Source of the DNA: Saksenaea vasiformis B4078
Lineage: Eukaryota; Mucoromycota; Mucoromycetes; Mucorales; Saksenaeaceae
Direction of reading: 5' to 3'
DNA: 64,000 bases
NCBI GenBank assembly: GCA_000697055.1
Contig: JNDT01001930.1
Span: 62,001-126,000 of the forward strand
Shown: piece after piece, positions 1 through 11,600 of the stretch
How positions within the stretch are numbered: position 1 is the first letter of the stretch
Layout: every line of letters starts with the position of its first letter
Program-made: the position numbers and the translations under genes
The notes under the pieces: model-generated
Told to the model about the DNA's origin: nothing
Seen by the model: only the letters and a program-made list of their open reading frames with translations
The model's database searches: none

Positions 1-3000
1 TCCAAGAAAATCTATGTTTGGTAGTTCCTCACGGGCTCGAAAGAAAAAGGTGGGGGAGTTGTGGCAACTTACAATAATGATCAGATCGTCAGCTAAATCC
101 ACAACTCGATTTGTGCTTTGTATTTAAGCAACACTCTGATTATGTACCTCTTTTTCCATGTTCCTAATTTCCGTTTAAAATTTGCCACAACGTGTGCAGC
201 AGTGTCAGAACCATTAATGCGAATGTAACCTGTTATGATATTATGAATCATTTCGGCATTTGTTGATTTCGTAACATAGCAAAGTTTGTAAGAACTGAGT
301 TACTGATACCAGCTTGGTAAGTAACACCCAGACATTCGATGCAACGAGGGTGTAATAAACCTTTATTAGCGAGGCGCATATCTAGGTAGCTGTGACATTT
401 ATACAATGGTGAGACAGAAAAGGAGTAGAGCACTGACGACTAAACGTGAAAATTTATCCATATGCATGACTTGTAGTTGCTTAAGCGTACTGCAGCCATC
501 ACTAATCCAACAATTAAAGTTGCTGATCCAGGTGACCATAGGTTTTGGAGTTATACCATTGCAAAATAACAAAGATTTCTTGAACATGCTGTCAGTAAGA
601 CTCTGGCTACTACCGCGTCTAAGCTACCAGCAGACAGACGGTTGTATGGCGGCGACAATCGCCATAGTTTGCGCAAGTCGCAAAGACAGCTGCTGTATTG
701 CTTTTAAAGGCAGCCCATCATATTGCTTAAATACAAGTTTTTCTTCGTTAAGTAATATCTATAACTTGCCTAGATATCACACCTCTATTGGCCTTTGCTT
801 GTTACCTTGCTATGCTGGACCCCTTTAACTCCTTTGTGTCAGAAGCGTTCTTTTTGGATGTTTGACATGTATCCTTTCTTTGGACGCGGAATTACAGATT
901 GGCTGATAGGATTAGACAATAGCTTACTATGCAGATCAATTCGTTTATTATATTGATATGCAGGTGCTATTACACGCCCATATTATGCTTATCAAAGATC
1001 TAATGCAGCTGAAGGTTAAATACAGCGCTTTAAAAGGGCCACGCGGTCCGTTAATAATATATATTTAGACATTCATAACGTCATCCGACACCTTCTTTTT
1101 CTTTTAGATAAAAATACCCGGCCCGTGTTGAAGATTATATATCAAGCTTCTTGCATCAAACATACAGCATCAAACGTGCAAATAATATAAATTGTGAGGT
1201 GGCGTTTTCTGATGAAGCTATCTTGTTAAAGAAAACATAAAGTTCAATATAAAGGTACCTTGAACCCTTAAGATAATATTTATTGAAGGTTAGGACTCTT
1301 GATGAAATTAAATCTATTACAATGGTTTTGAAAGTATGTTTAGCTTCCCCTTCCATCTGTCGGATGCAGCATGTAAGCGATAAATTTATTGTCCAGTGAA
1401 ATCATTTCACTAGTCTGTGAAGCGCTCCTGGCTGTAGCTGTGGCTGGTATGTAGCTGCAAGAAAGATGTTGCCTCTTTACAAGCTACACCATAACGCTGT
1501 ACTCTGTGGCGCCAGAAAATGAGACTACCTTGGGCTACATGGGAGCTCTTACATCTTGGCAAGAGATAATTAACAATCGACCATTAATTAAAAACGGTGC
1601 TTTTTTGTAAAAAAAAAAAAAAAAAAATTCAACGAAAAACGCCTTGGTCCACTTACATCAACTTGGTCCCTAGATGGACGCAAAATTTATTCGAGCAGCA
1701 TAAAATCCATTCACCGTCAGTAAATGGAAGATACGTTGATGTCACTTCACTTACCCCCGAAGGCATAACCGGCCAGTGACGGCAGCCTGCTCCTCATCTG
1801 GCGCGATGGGGGGCGGCAGTAGAGATTATAGTGACGCAGGCGCCACTTCGGGTTTTGACGCCATGCAAAGGACTTGAAGCGATGTAACGTCTGGCGAGGT
1901 TCTGTTGGGGAAGTTGGATAACCCAGTTTGCGATAATACTTGCTTACCTGGTGGTGTACAAGGGGCTACACCACAGCCAAGGTGGTTCGAGACAGAGGTC
2001 ATGCAGGCTAAAGAATACACATAAAAACATGAATAATTCTGTACGTATGTAAATTGACATCCTTACCGGGGATGCCTTTTTGAAAAACAGAGCCAAAGAA
2101 TTTAAAAATGGTTCATGCGAGCCTTTAAATATGGAGCATTTTGGATAAAACCTGTTCTTACCTCGAGATATTTTTGCTGCTTCCAGTTTAATACTGAAAA
2201 ACCACCACTGAAGCAATTTAATGCAACAACTATTTTTTGCCTCGATGGGACATTTTCCTTATCTTGAGACATTTTTACTGCTTCCGGAAGGACGCCGAAA
2301 TCCCATCGCTGAAGCATCCCAATGCAAGACTCTGGTCATCCAGGCGCGAACTATTCGTGAGATTAACGCGAAATGGACTACTTCTTGGCGCCAAGACGCA
2401 TCACTCCCATGCACCTTTGTACCTCCCCTTGGACTCAAGGACCATGTAGTTTCTTGTATTAAAGAAAAGAAGAAGAAAAGCTTTGTTTTTTGTATTGTTT
2501 AATTAATGGCCATGCAGTTCAATTATCTCTTTCCGCCACAACTTATAACTCAAGAATATCGTGACATAGATGATAATCTTCGCTAAGAATGAGTGCGAAA
2601 GGAGCTAGCCCTGTTTCTGAATGAAAGCAAACCGCATCTCGTATATCACATGCAAATATAAATCGCTGTGGTTGGATGCAGCAGGCGGAAACTTCTGTGA
2701 CAACTACAAGCAATCAAGTGAAGTCATCGCACGCATAGCCAAAGAACGTGTTTCTACATCCTTCGCAATGATATCAGTAAAATATGCAGTAGAAGTTACT
2801 ACCTTCGTCTATACATTTCCTGGAAAGCGGGTCGGCCGGCCACCCGAACAGCTTGGATCTTCTAGGGCCATTCAAAGATACCTGCTATCCAAAAAAGAGA
2901 CGCGGATAGTCAAGAGGCGTCGTATCGACAGCGTATTGGTTATGCATGAAATGCATCCGGCGCAATATCCAAAGGGGCATGTCTTATGTAGTTCAGGCAG

Positions 3001-3446
3001 ACAATTCTTCCATCTGAGCCTTGGTACCAAATTCGTAAATCCTTCTGAATAAAGTAATAGGCACGAGAAGGAATTACCGATCTGCAAGCATTAGAAAGCA
3101 CAATAGCTGAGATCGATCTGTGCGTGACACACACTGGGGTATGCCTCGATCAGTAACGAAGCGATTTGGCCCGAACAGTGTAATACTCTGAAATTGCCCT
3201 GTGACCCGGATGTGACCCAAGCTGTGACCCAGCGAATGTTTGGGTAGGATTTGTGACCTAAATTGCAGAAGAAATGTGAAATCTGTTCAAAGAAGAAAAA
3301 AAAATACTTGTGCAGTTGACCATTTACTATCGTTTTTACCAAGGCGGAGATTCCCCGATCTGTGCAAACCAGTCCTATTCGCCAGTGTCAACCAGCTTTT
3401 CACGCAACGGAAAATCCCATAGGAAGATAACTCAGCGCGCAGGAGC
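1..3446. other. Gene-poor leading region with repeat remnants
   Basis: I see no gene I can support here. Short open stretches exist on both strands (for example 406-828 plus and 248-587 minus) but they overlap one another, lack recognisable motifs and have no convincing splice chain. About 1640-2420 belongs to a dispersed repeat described separately. A long A-run lies near 1610-1627. The last few hundred bases should contain the promoter of the Vps39-like gene, but no core element stands out. Confidence 0.5.
1640..2420 (-). repeat. Dispersed repeat family, copy A (longest)
   Basis: Read on the minus strand, this stretch has two modules also found elsewhere in the window. Module 2 (about 2370-2100) matches 24940-25190 on the plus strand. 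Module 1 plus a middle part (about 1990-1640) matches 16960-16480 (minus) and 11340-11600 (plus). Shared landmarks are a segment reading GGTAAGTGA followed by CATTTACTGAC-like sequence, and a GACCAGAGTCTTGCAT-like segment. Divergence between copies is clear by eye, perhaps 20-30 percent. I see no intact coding region, so this looks like an old non-autonomous or decayed transposable element. Confidence 0.55.
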
Positions 3447-6400
3447 ATGCCTTACACACCATACACTTTACAACTCATCCTATCGTCTGCCAGTATAGAA
3501 GCAGCTTCCACAGCAACCTCAACAACCCATATCAATGCAGGTGGATCGTCTCATAACAATGCGTCGCTTCCAACCTCGACATCCTTCTTTTCAAGGCGGA
3601 CTGTCTCACCCACCACTGATGCGCAGCCTCTTGCATCGGGTCCGTTACGGTTACTAACAGGATCTACTGGTACGACCGATCCTTCTGCGCGATTTACTGT
3701 CGATGCCGTGGAAGCTTGGGGTAAATGATTCGTGTTACTATGAGTGCAGTTTCCACTACAACAATCATCATAGATTCACACCTTTATCTTGGCACTTCGG
3801 ATGGCCATATCCTGCATTTCGTTCTTGAAGACAACGAAAAAACCGATAAAGTAATAACTTTGATGATATACTTATCCGCACTGCTAACGAATAGTGTCAG
3901 CTTGACAGTCTTCCATATACAGCCAGATTTGAGAACAAGATCAGTCTAGGAGCCGGCAGAAAGCCCATTGAACGGATACTTGTACTCGCCCAGGTTTCAA
4001 AAGCAGTAGTTTTGTGCGGTAATGCTATCTGGGGGGAACAAAGGTCATGAAAATTTAACTTTTGTCGATTGAGCAGATTCTACACTGACGTTACACTCAC
4101 TTCCCTTCCTTGACCCCATCCATCCCTCATTAATTCCTCCAATTAAAGGAGTATCTTGTATCGCTCACGACGTCGCAGAGGAGGGACGGATAGGTGAAGA
4201 CGGGACTGTTGAATTATGTGTGGTCAAGAGAAGGGCAATACAGATATACAAAATTGGCGAATTGATGCAAATGAAAAAGGTACGACTAGAGAAAATGGAA
4301 TTGCTCGCTCATAATCACCTAGGAACTTATGGTGCCAGATGGTGCTATCATGTTGGCGAGGCATGGCATGACGCTTTGTCTCGCTGATCAGCAAGAATAT
4401 AAGCTCTTTGACCTGCAAGTTGTGCAAGCTAGATCGATCATCGCCGTCCCTGAGATCCCATCGTCTGCTGGCACTCAGTCAGTTCCTAAACCAGTTTTAG
4501 CGGTGGTAAGGGAAGGGGAGTTTCTCTTTGTGACCGGCAGCGTAAATGATCATATCCTTTTTGTAAAGAACATTTATTATATTCCATCTCGTAATATGTT
4601 ATGCCTTAACATCGACAGGTATTACAAGCCACGATAGGTGTCTTCACAAATTCGGAAAGCGAACCAACACGTGGGACGATCCAATGGCCAAGTTTTCCGA
4701 AGGCGTTATGCGTCGAATTTCCGTATATATCAGCACTTTTACGAAATAATACTGTCGTGATTCATAATATCGTGGATCAGAGGATGCTACAGGAAATTAG
4801 TCTTGATCCAGCATTCGAAGCGAGAAGTATATCATTTGGCCATGGAATAAAGGTATGGATGGAGGTACTGTCCAAATGCTTGAGGAGGCGCGCGTGGCCA
4901 GATGCAGATTTAATGGATGATCATCTGCGAGGCAAACTTCAAAGAGAAGCTTCACGTTTTTCGACTGTCCCGGGAAGAATTTTGATCTATGGAAAGGATT
5001 CAGTTATGGCGCAGACTGTCACACCTCTAGTTGCCAAAATAGACGAATTATTACAGGCAGGGCGTGTGGAGGATGCGTTGGAAATGGCAAACCAAGCCAG
5101 AAGCACCATGTCCTCTGAAACTCATGTGTATGCAGAGAGATTGGTAAGAAGACATATCCATCAAGATGGCCACTTAAACCTAGAGATAGCGGAGCGAATT
5201 GGACTACACCTATCAAAAATGTGGATTATTGCTTCTCAAAGAGACGGTTTTTGACGACGCTTTTTCCTTGTTGTCGAAAGGAGGGATGGATCCGCGAATA
5301 GTCATCCAACTTTTTGGAAACCTGATGCCACAGAAACTATTACATGATTCACCACTAGTGCTTGTGTTTGACGGGATAAGAGACCTTCTCGACCAGATGG
5401 GCAGTATAGATGATATTGGTAAGGTGTTAAAACGAGGGAGGTCAATATCTCGGAGCCTGACATCGCACAAAGTGGCTAGTAATATAGAGATCAACTGTGG
5501 ACCGTATAATGAAGAGGATATCGATAAGACGGGTCCCGCAACGGAGCTACGCCGTCAGATGCTCTACAACGCGAGAAGCGCCGTTCAAGAGTACCTTTTA
5601 GGAGAACGCAAGAAGTACCGTGATAGACTCGGGAAAGGTGACACCGTCTGCAAGGTATGTCTAATAATATACGGCTGCCATTGACTGAAAATAAATTATT
5701 AGGCAATTGACACCGCATTACTTCTCTTGTATATAGCTCATGATGAGGAGCAATCGATCTACCACTTTCTAAAACGAGCAAATGACTGTTGTCCTGAGGA
5801 TTGCGAAAAAGCGCTGCTAGAGGCCAGGGTAAGTACCAGGTTTTCTTTATAGTAGCGTCCCTTACCTGTTCGCGTAGAAATATTATGCTTTGTCAATATT
5901 TTTTGAATCCAAGAACATGTACGAAAATGTGTTGGAGATATGGACCAAGTAAGAGGACAGTCATACCATTGAGGCACGCGATTAATGTCTTCGTAGGATA
6001 TATACAGGGGAACTTCCTGACCCCAAATTTAAAGACGGTCTAGCTCGTATCAAACAGCTATTACTACGAGACATCAGTCTTGAAGAATTACCATTACCAG
6101 TGATAATGAATTACACGTGGTGGCTCACAGACCAGAGTCCAACTGATGGTGTGGAAGTTTTCATCAATTCGCCCCGCATATCGGATATGGATACCGATCA
6201 GATCCTAGGAAAACTGCAACAGTATGGGAACGAGCCGGTGCGAGCTTACCTAGAATATCTGGTACTAGTACGGAAAAGCGACCGCTCCGAATATCACACA
6301 CGGCTGGCACGAAGCTATGTCCATGATGTCCAACATGAACTGGAGAATGGGCAGATGCACGAAGTAGAAGAACTGGGTAAGTTTTGCTAAACCCCCCTTA

Positions 6401-7518
6401 TCCACGGGTCTTAAACCTTGTCATAGTGAAAAATTACAAAGATTTATCGACGTCGTCGGATAACGGAAGCAATGTGTCATCCAAAGGAACGTTTGTTTCC
6501 TATCTTGCGCATCAAGAACAGACAGCGTTAGTGAAACAGCGGCTATCTCTAATTCGAATGCTACGACAGTCGCAGCTGTATTCCCCCGAAGAACTACGCG
6601 ACGCATTAGCTAAGACTGGGCCGTTGAATATTGAATTAACTATTGTTTATGGAAGGGTGAGTCTTGGTGAAATTCGTGGCTATCGCTAAATTTGAAAAGA
6701 TGGGAATGCACGAGGAGGCATTGCAGATTTTAATTCATGAGTTGGGTGATTTTATGGGAGCCGAGACATATTGCGTAACCAATGGGCAAAGCACTGGCAC
6801 GATACCAGAATTTGAAACACATCGACTGATACCACCTGCAAGGTCTTCATCGTTAAAGCAGAAAGAGAAACAAAACCAGTGTATGGATGCAGTAGTGGAG
6901 CCTGAGCCACATCAAGAGGACGAGCGACGTCTATTATTTTCCATGCTATTGAGAACATATTTAGCAATGAAAGACAGGTAAGAATAACCTTTGGCAGGAC
7001 CGAGTTGTTGAAAATGTATATCTAGCAAAGTAATGTTTGAGAAAACCATACACTTATTGAATACCCAAGGGATTTATTTGGATACTCTGGAGGTAAGACG
7101 ATGCACAGAAGTATTACAAGGATGCGATTGTTTGTAATGTTAGGTGTTGAGCATGGTGCCAGACGAATGGCCGATTGAAACACTTCAGCATTTTTTGACT
7201 GGCTGCTTACGACGATCACTGCACGACTATCAAGAAAGCCAAGTTGTCCTTGGCATGAGCCGCGGAGAGAACGTTATGGTAAGCGTCTCTTGCTGCTAGG
7301 ATCATTAATAACAATGTGCGCCCTTTTAGGTTGGTAGCGAACTGATCCAGGTTTACAAGGAGATAGGAGCAGTTTATATTGACGCCAAATCTCGGTGCCG
7401 AAAATGTCATCAATACTTTGGAGACAGGATATTTGTCCGTGAGCAACATGGAAGGCTGCTACATTTACATTGTGCAAAATTGTTAGACTTAGTAAACGAT
7501 GACGAAAGCGATCAATAA
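3447..7518 (+). CDS. Vps39/TGFBRAP1-family vacuolar tethering subunit (Vps3-like)
   Basis: This is a probable subunit of the CORVET/HOPS endosome-vacuole tethering machinery. My model has 15 exons: 3447-3720, 3774-3850, 3901-4018, 4077-4279, 4323-4541, 4619-5143, 5190-5654, 5703-5828, 5878-5948, 5997-6376, 6427-6656, 6700-6977, 7026-7092, 7144-7278 and 7330-7518. All phases agree and the protein has 1118 residues. The N-terminal third is a citron-homology beta-propeller, recognisable by EAWGDSHLYLGTSDG across the first intron. The middle is alpha-helical clathrin-repeat-like sequence. The C-terminus has the family's Cys pair (CRKC, about residues 1079-1082) followed by LHLHC, the Vps39 domain-2 zinc-binding end. 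Overall layout resembles TGFBRAP1/Vps3 more than Vps39 itself, but I cannot separate these paralogues firmly. The start is the first Met of the open exon; no upstream exon was seen. Confidence 0.85.
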
Positions 7519-8307
7519 TGTACATGATAAACTGACAACGATCTGCGTGCTATTGTGAAGTGGCAGGTACCACCAGATCTGATAGCTAATGCATAAGAAT
7601 CAAAATTATCCAACCAATACTATTTGATACATTCCTTATTCGATAGTATGTTAGTAGTCAACGACTTTTCGCCTGACCAAAATAAGATTGCATGGTTAAT
7701 CTAAGACTAAGGTGACTGCATGAAAGAAAAAAGCTTTTGAAAGATACTGGATTTTGATACACATTTGCGTCATCCAAATAATGCTTTGCGTTGACGCCAT
7801 TTCAATCTTGCGGTGAGGAGAAGTAGATCTCCTCATGGGCGCAAAATTTATATAGGTTAGCGTAAAAGTCTGTTCAATCAACAGTATAGCCGTGCATGTG
7901 ATAAATTAAAGGCATCGTCTATCGCCATCAAACTCATCGCATAACTAAAGTCATTGTTTCCGTCTGTTTGTGAAAGAAGATACAAAAAGGTGATGCAATA
8001 ATTGGCGCATCTACGATTCCGTGGTATCCGATCTATGGCACATCGCATTGGTGTGTCAAACCAAATCGTTAGAAAGGAAACAACGCTTATTAATATGAAT
8101 TCAGGGTCTAGATAGACAAAAAAAAATGAACGCAAGTCTCACATTACTTATTGATTTCTGATGGAGCATGATAATCGCCTTAGTAAGTTTGATGCGGACC
8201 TCGGATTTAAGGTTTCTACTTTTTGCAGCTACTCGGTCGTATAGCTTAGTATACAAGGCAATATATATTCTATTGATTATGCCACAGTCTAATATCGTAC
8301 AGCATTA
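7519..8307. other. Intergenic, with a dispersed-repeat copy and an HTH-like scrap
   Basis: This spacer separates the convergent Vps39-like and GPI-protein genes. About 7700-7870 (minus) resembles 17070-17180 (plus) and is listed as a second repeat family. At about 8003-8107 the plus strand reads LAHLRFRGIRSMAHRIGV followed by SNQIVRKE, which looks like the helix-turn-helix of a Tc1/mariner-type transposase, but the frame is open only briefly. No other gene is visible. Confidence 0.35.
7700..7870 (-). repeat. Second dispersed repeat family, copy 1
   Basis: The minus strand here and the plus strand at about 17070-17180 share GGAGATCTACT-like, GTCAACGCAAAG, ATTTGGATGAC, AAATGTGT and CAAAATCCAGT in the same order and spacing. 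Neither copy has a lasting reading frame. The shared segment is about 110-130 nt; outer borders are not visible. Confidence 0.45.
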
Positions 8308-10038
8308 CTAAGCTACTAACAACAAAAATGATGCGGTGAGTGTAACTAGCGAAATAGATAACTTTGCCGCGCCAGCAGGTGTAGGCACTGGTATAGAAGT
8401 AGATGCAGAGCTGGCAGCCGCATTTAGTACGTCTGTGTTCAGAAAACCAAAACCTGACATTTGAGCGTTGACCTTTGCTGCTGTAGTGTTATTAACAGGT
8501 GCGGGAGTAAAAGGAATGGAGACGAAGATGGCCTTTGATTTTCTGACATTCACAGCGGTATTTCCCCAGAACCAATCATCTGATGCACTGGGAGATTCCG
8601 AATTGATCTGCGCGGAAGAAAGACTTGTCCACAAGTTTGGTACCTGATCAACGTCGCTGGTATTGACCATTTTCTGGTATTCAAGTCTTCCCTCGGAATA
8701 GTTCCCGATCGAGATTCCGTACGTTTCATTCGTCTTGATTTGGTTCGCAACAGCAAGAGGGGTGTTAGCATCAATATCGAAAAGTATGCCAGTATTAGGA
8801 AGCGTTGAGAGTACTTGTACGACAGCAATACGCGATGAGGGGGAAGTTATGGGATATCCATTTAATGCGACATCATATTCGAGCGAGTTGGGTTGCATGT
8901 GGACGGGCGCCGTGTTGTTCAGCTGTATATTGCTTGCACGCCACGTTAACTGAACACCGAAAGTATTGCCAGGAACGCTTACGCCGGTATTGTTGTATGT
9001 CAAAGGTGCAGATGTCGTCGTCTCGAGATAGGACTCCGAGTTATTGGTTGGAACGGTCTTGTTGTTTAGTACAAGTGGTTGCCATACGGCATTCTTTAAG
9101 GAAGTGACCGCAACAACACGGTCCTGATTTGCATCGAAGAAACCATTCTGATTAACGTCGTCGAATTCTACCACATGTGACATGGTTAACCGATAAAGGT
9201 AATCAGCGGGATGAGCAGCAAGATCAGACGAGGCAAAGTAGGCATGTTCGGCCATTGGATAGACATTGTTAGTGGAGATGCTGAATGTGTAGTGATAATT
9301 GTCCTCATCGCTGGTATACTCTGTTCCGTTGATCATAACGTTGGAGGTGCCGGACCCTTGGCTTGTTAACTGTGGGGCATAGTATGCGCCAGTGTGGCTG
9401 TTGTATCGATGGTACATGCTGTGATAGCCAGCATAGGCTCCTGCTGGTATGATGGCCCAGTATAGCAATGAAGGATTATAGGACCCAACCCATCCAGATC
9501 TGCTAGCAGGACTGTAACCCCCACCGTACGTAGGGTGGTAGTTTGTATACGTATCTATGTTTAAAAGCGATCTAGTTTTGTCACTTGGGCATCGTAACAC
9601 TCTTACTTCTTGTGTTTGTATAATGATGTGGGGGTGGCGAGGTAAATCCACCGTAACCACCTTTGGTATAACCATGACTGGAAGGCGGGAAACGATAGTT
9701 GCCACCACCATAAGATGGCGGTGGTCCCGTCCTTGGTTGTGAAAGCCCGCCACCTCCACCTTTGGGAATGAGAATAATTTAAGTTTTTAGTGTTAGGTCA
9801 CCAAGTGCTTACCTGAAGGCGGCCTAGCAGATCCTCCTCCTCCACTTCCTCCACCAGCTCGGCCTCCTCCGCCACTCCGGCCTCCTCCTCCTCCGCCACC
9901 TCCTCCGCGACCTCCACCTCCGCCACCTTTAGCAGCAGCATCTACCAGAAAAGAAGTTAGAAGTCATATGCAAAGTACACAATTCCTACCTAAAACTAAA
10001 TAGGCAAATATGGTACAAGTAAGCGCTAATACACGCAT
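8308..10038 (-). CDS. Secreted glycine-rich, probably GPI-anchored surface protein
   Basis: My model has four exons: 10038-9990, 9941-9813, 9759-9607 and 9554-8308. It encodes 525 residues. The first exon is a signal peptide (MRVLALTCTIFAYLVL). Exon 2 is almost pure glycine with Arg/Ser, then comes a Gly/Tyr/Pro-rich stretch. From about residue 111 a Ser/Thr/Asn-rich ectodomain follows, with many N-x-S/T sites and one EF-hand/dockerin-like loop, DVNQNGFFDANQD (about residues 243-255). The C-terminus has a Ser/Ala/Pro spacer and a hydrophobic tail (SISLVTLTASFLLLVA), typical of a GPI signal. A longer open frame reaching 9759 is an artefact, because its first third reads through the third intron out of the Gly-rich frame. 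I do not recognise the ectodomain family. A cell-wall or spore-surface role is inferred only from architecture. Confidence 0.8.
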
Positions 10039-11134
10039 GATGATGGAAAAAACAAATAAAAGAAGAAAGAACCGCTGGGACTGGGAAAGTTTATTGTTCT
10101 TTTTAAAGGCGCGCTCAGCATCAGAAGCTGAAGTTGAATCTGGCTGCGCCTGTTCTACAGACTATACACACATGAGCGCTGAGCAATCTATGTATTCTTT
10201 TGGTCTATGCAATCATGCACAAGTTGTTTGTGTGTGATGCAGATTGGAACAGGTGACATTACTGACTTTTCTCTTTCTTCCCTTCTTGATCTTTAGAAGT
10301 CAGTCTTCTCACGTCTTTCTCGCTTCTGTTGCAAACCAAACTTTGGAGGCAAAGAAGGAAGTCTTCGGAATAATGAAAGAATCCGGAGTTATCTTCGGAC
10401 CGCATTTCTCTATGTTTTCTGTTGTGGAGTTAGAATCATCTCACAAATTTCTTTTTTAAGGGATTGTCGCGGTCGATGCACTTACATGACGTTTCACATT
10501 ATATTCCACTGTTCACAACGAATTGGAATACTTCAAGTGGTATTAAAACCACGAAGAAGTTATTGACTCTTTTGGTCAGTAACTAGGGAAGGTACCGGTG
10601 CAGGTTTCGAGTTATAAAGTTGGATAGGTTAATATGGCTGACAGGCCAACGGTTCGCAGCTTGCCTAATCATTAATTGTCAGCTTATACATCCTCTGTAT
10701 CACCATCTCTTTTATAAGTTGCACCATCAAAAACTGTAAAAATAAGTTGCTGTTAGTACGAAGATCTGCCGAATTCATATACGCTATAATGCCAAAATGG
10801 GATCCAGGGCAGATGTTATCAAAATCTCAGTAGGATGGTCGTGGTAAAGTGGGTTTCACTGCACTTCACTGTTCTGATTCGTCATAGGCGGCAGTTTGGT
10901 GCCAATTCAGTCAAAGCTCAGCCAGTTGACAGAATCTTTCCTGCTTCTACTGGTAACTACAGGATTTTCCCCATGACTTTGCGTCTATTTGAAATTTTCG
11001 GCGTTACTTCCAGATAAACTCTGCGCTTTGAAATACGTATTTTTACGTTCATCGGATGCTATGATTTGCGTGTCATACTCTTCCATGTTGCGTTTCTGTC
11101 ACTGACAGTTTTCCATTATCTAAGGCAGAGACAG

Positions 11135-11319
11135 GAATTCATTGTCTCGTGCAAATGACGTGATAAAGATAGGGCTCGATTATCTGGTGTTCGAGATAGG
11201 ACACCATCGTCTAGTGCAAATGATCAATCAGTGATCGGATCTTTTTATTTCATGCAAAGAGTGTGTGAAAGATACGGTGTTCTTTATCTCACGCAAAAGG
11301 CGTGTCGATGATAGGGTAC
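11135..11319 (+). repeat. Degenerate ~38-nt tandem repeat, locus 1
   Basis: About five units follow one another, each built on the pattern TTTATCTCACGCAAA then GGCGTGTC then GATAGGG. The last two units are the clearest; earlier ones are more decayed. The same unit recurs at 25436-25592. In both places the array lies beside a copy of the dispersed repeat family, in the same orientation. Confidence 0.5.
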
Positions 11320-11339
11320 AAAGGCAATAGATTGCCAGA

Positions 11340-11600
11340 CGATGTATCGCTTCGAGTCCTCTGCACGCCGTCCAAAAATGGCCGCTCCCAAGCCATAGGG
11401 TCTCCCCCAACCTCTCGCCACCCCCACCGAACCAGGTGCGGGACTTTGGATCCCGTCGATGGGCGGGATTTCCCCTTCCGGAGGTAAGTGAAAAGATATC
11501 AAAGCATCTTTCATTTACTAACCATGAATTATTTTTTATGCTGCCTGAATAGATTTTGCGTCCGCTGAAGACCACGTTCATGTAAGTTGATTACTCTTCA
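11340..11600 (+). repeat. Dispersed repeat family, copy C
   Basis: This is the plus-strand counterpart of 16960-16480 and 1990-1640. It shares CTTCCGGAGGTAAGTGAA, CATTTACTAACCATGAA and a GCGTCCGCTGAAGACCA-like end. The order and spacing of these landmarks match copies B and D. Confidence 0.5.

Noticed and set aside
406..828. 140-codon plus-strand open frame
   Set aside because: No motif, no splice context, overlaps minus-strand frames of equal quality.
3721..3749. A 29-nt micro-intron in the Vps39-like gene
   Set aside because: A later acceptor at 3773 gives a normal 53-nt intron and the family motif EAWGDSHLYLGTSDG.
5144..5210. Apparent frameshift in the Vps39-like gene
   Set aside because: A 46-nt GT-AG intron (5144-5189) explains the frame change.
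9555..9759. N-terminal extension of the long minus-strand frame over the GPI-protein gene
   Set aside because: It reads through an intron and in the wrong frame relative to exon 3; the spliced Gly/Tyr/Pro reading with signal peptide is consistent.
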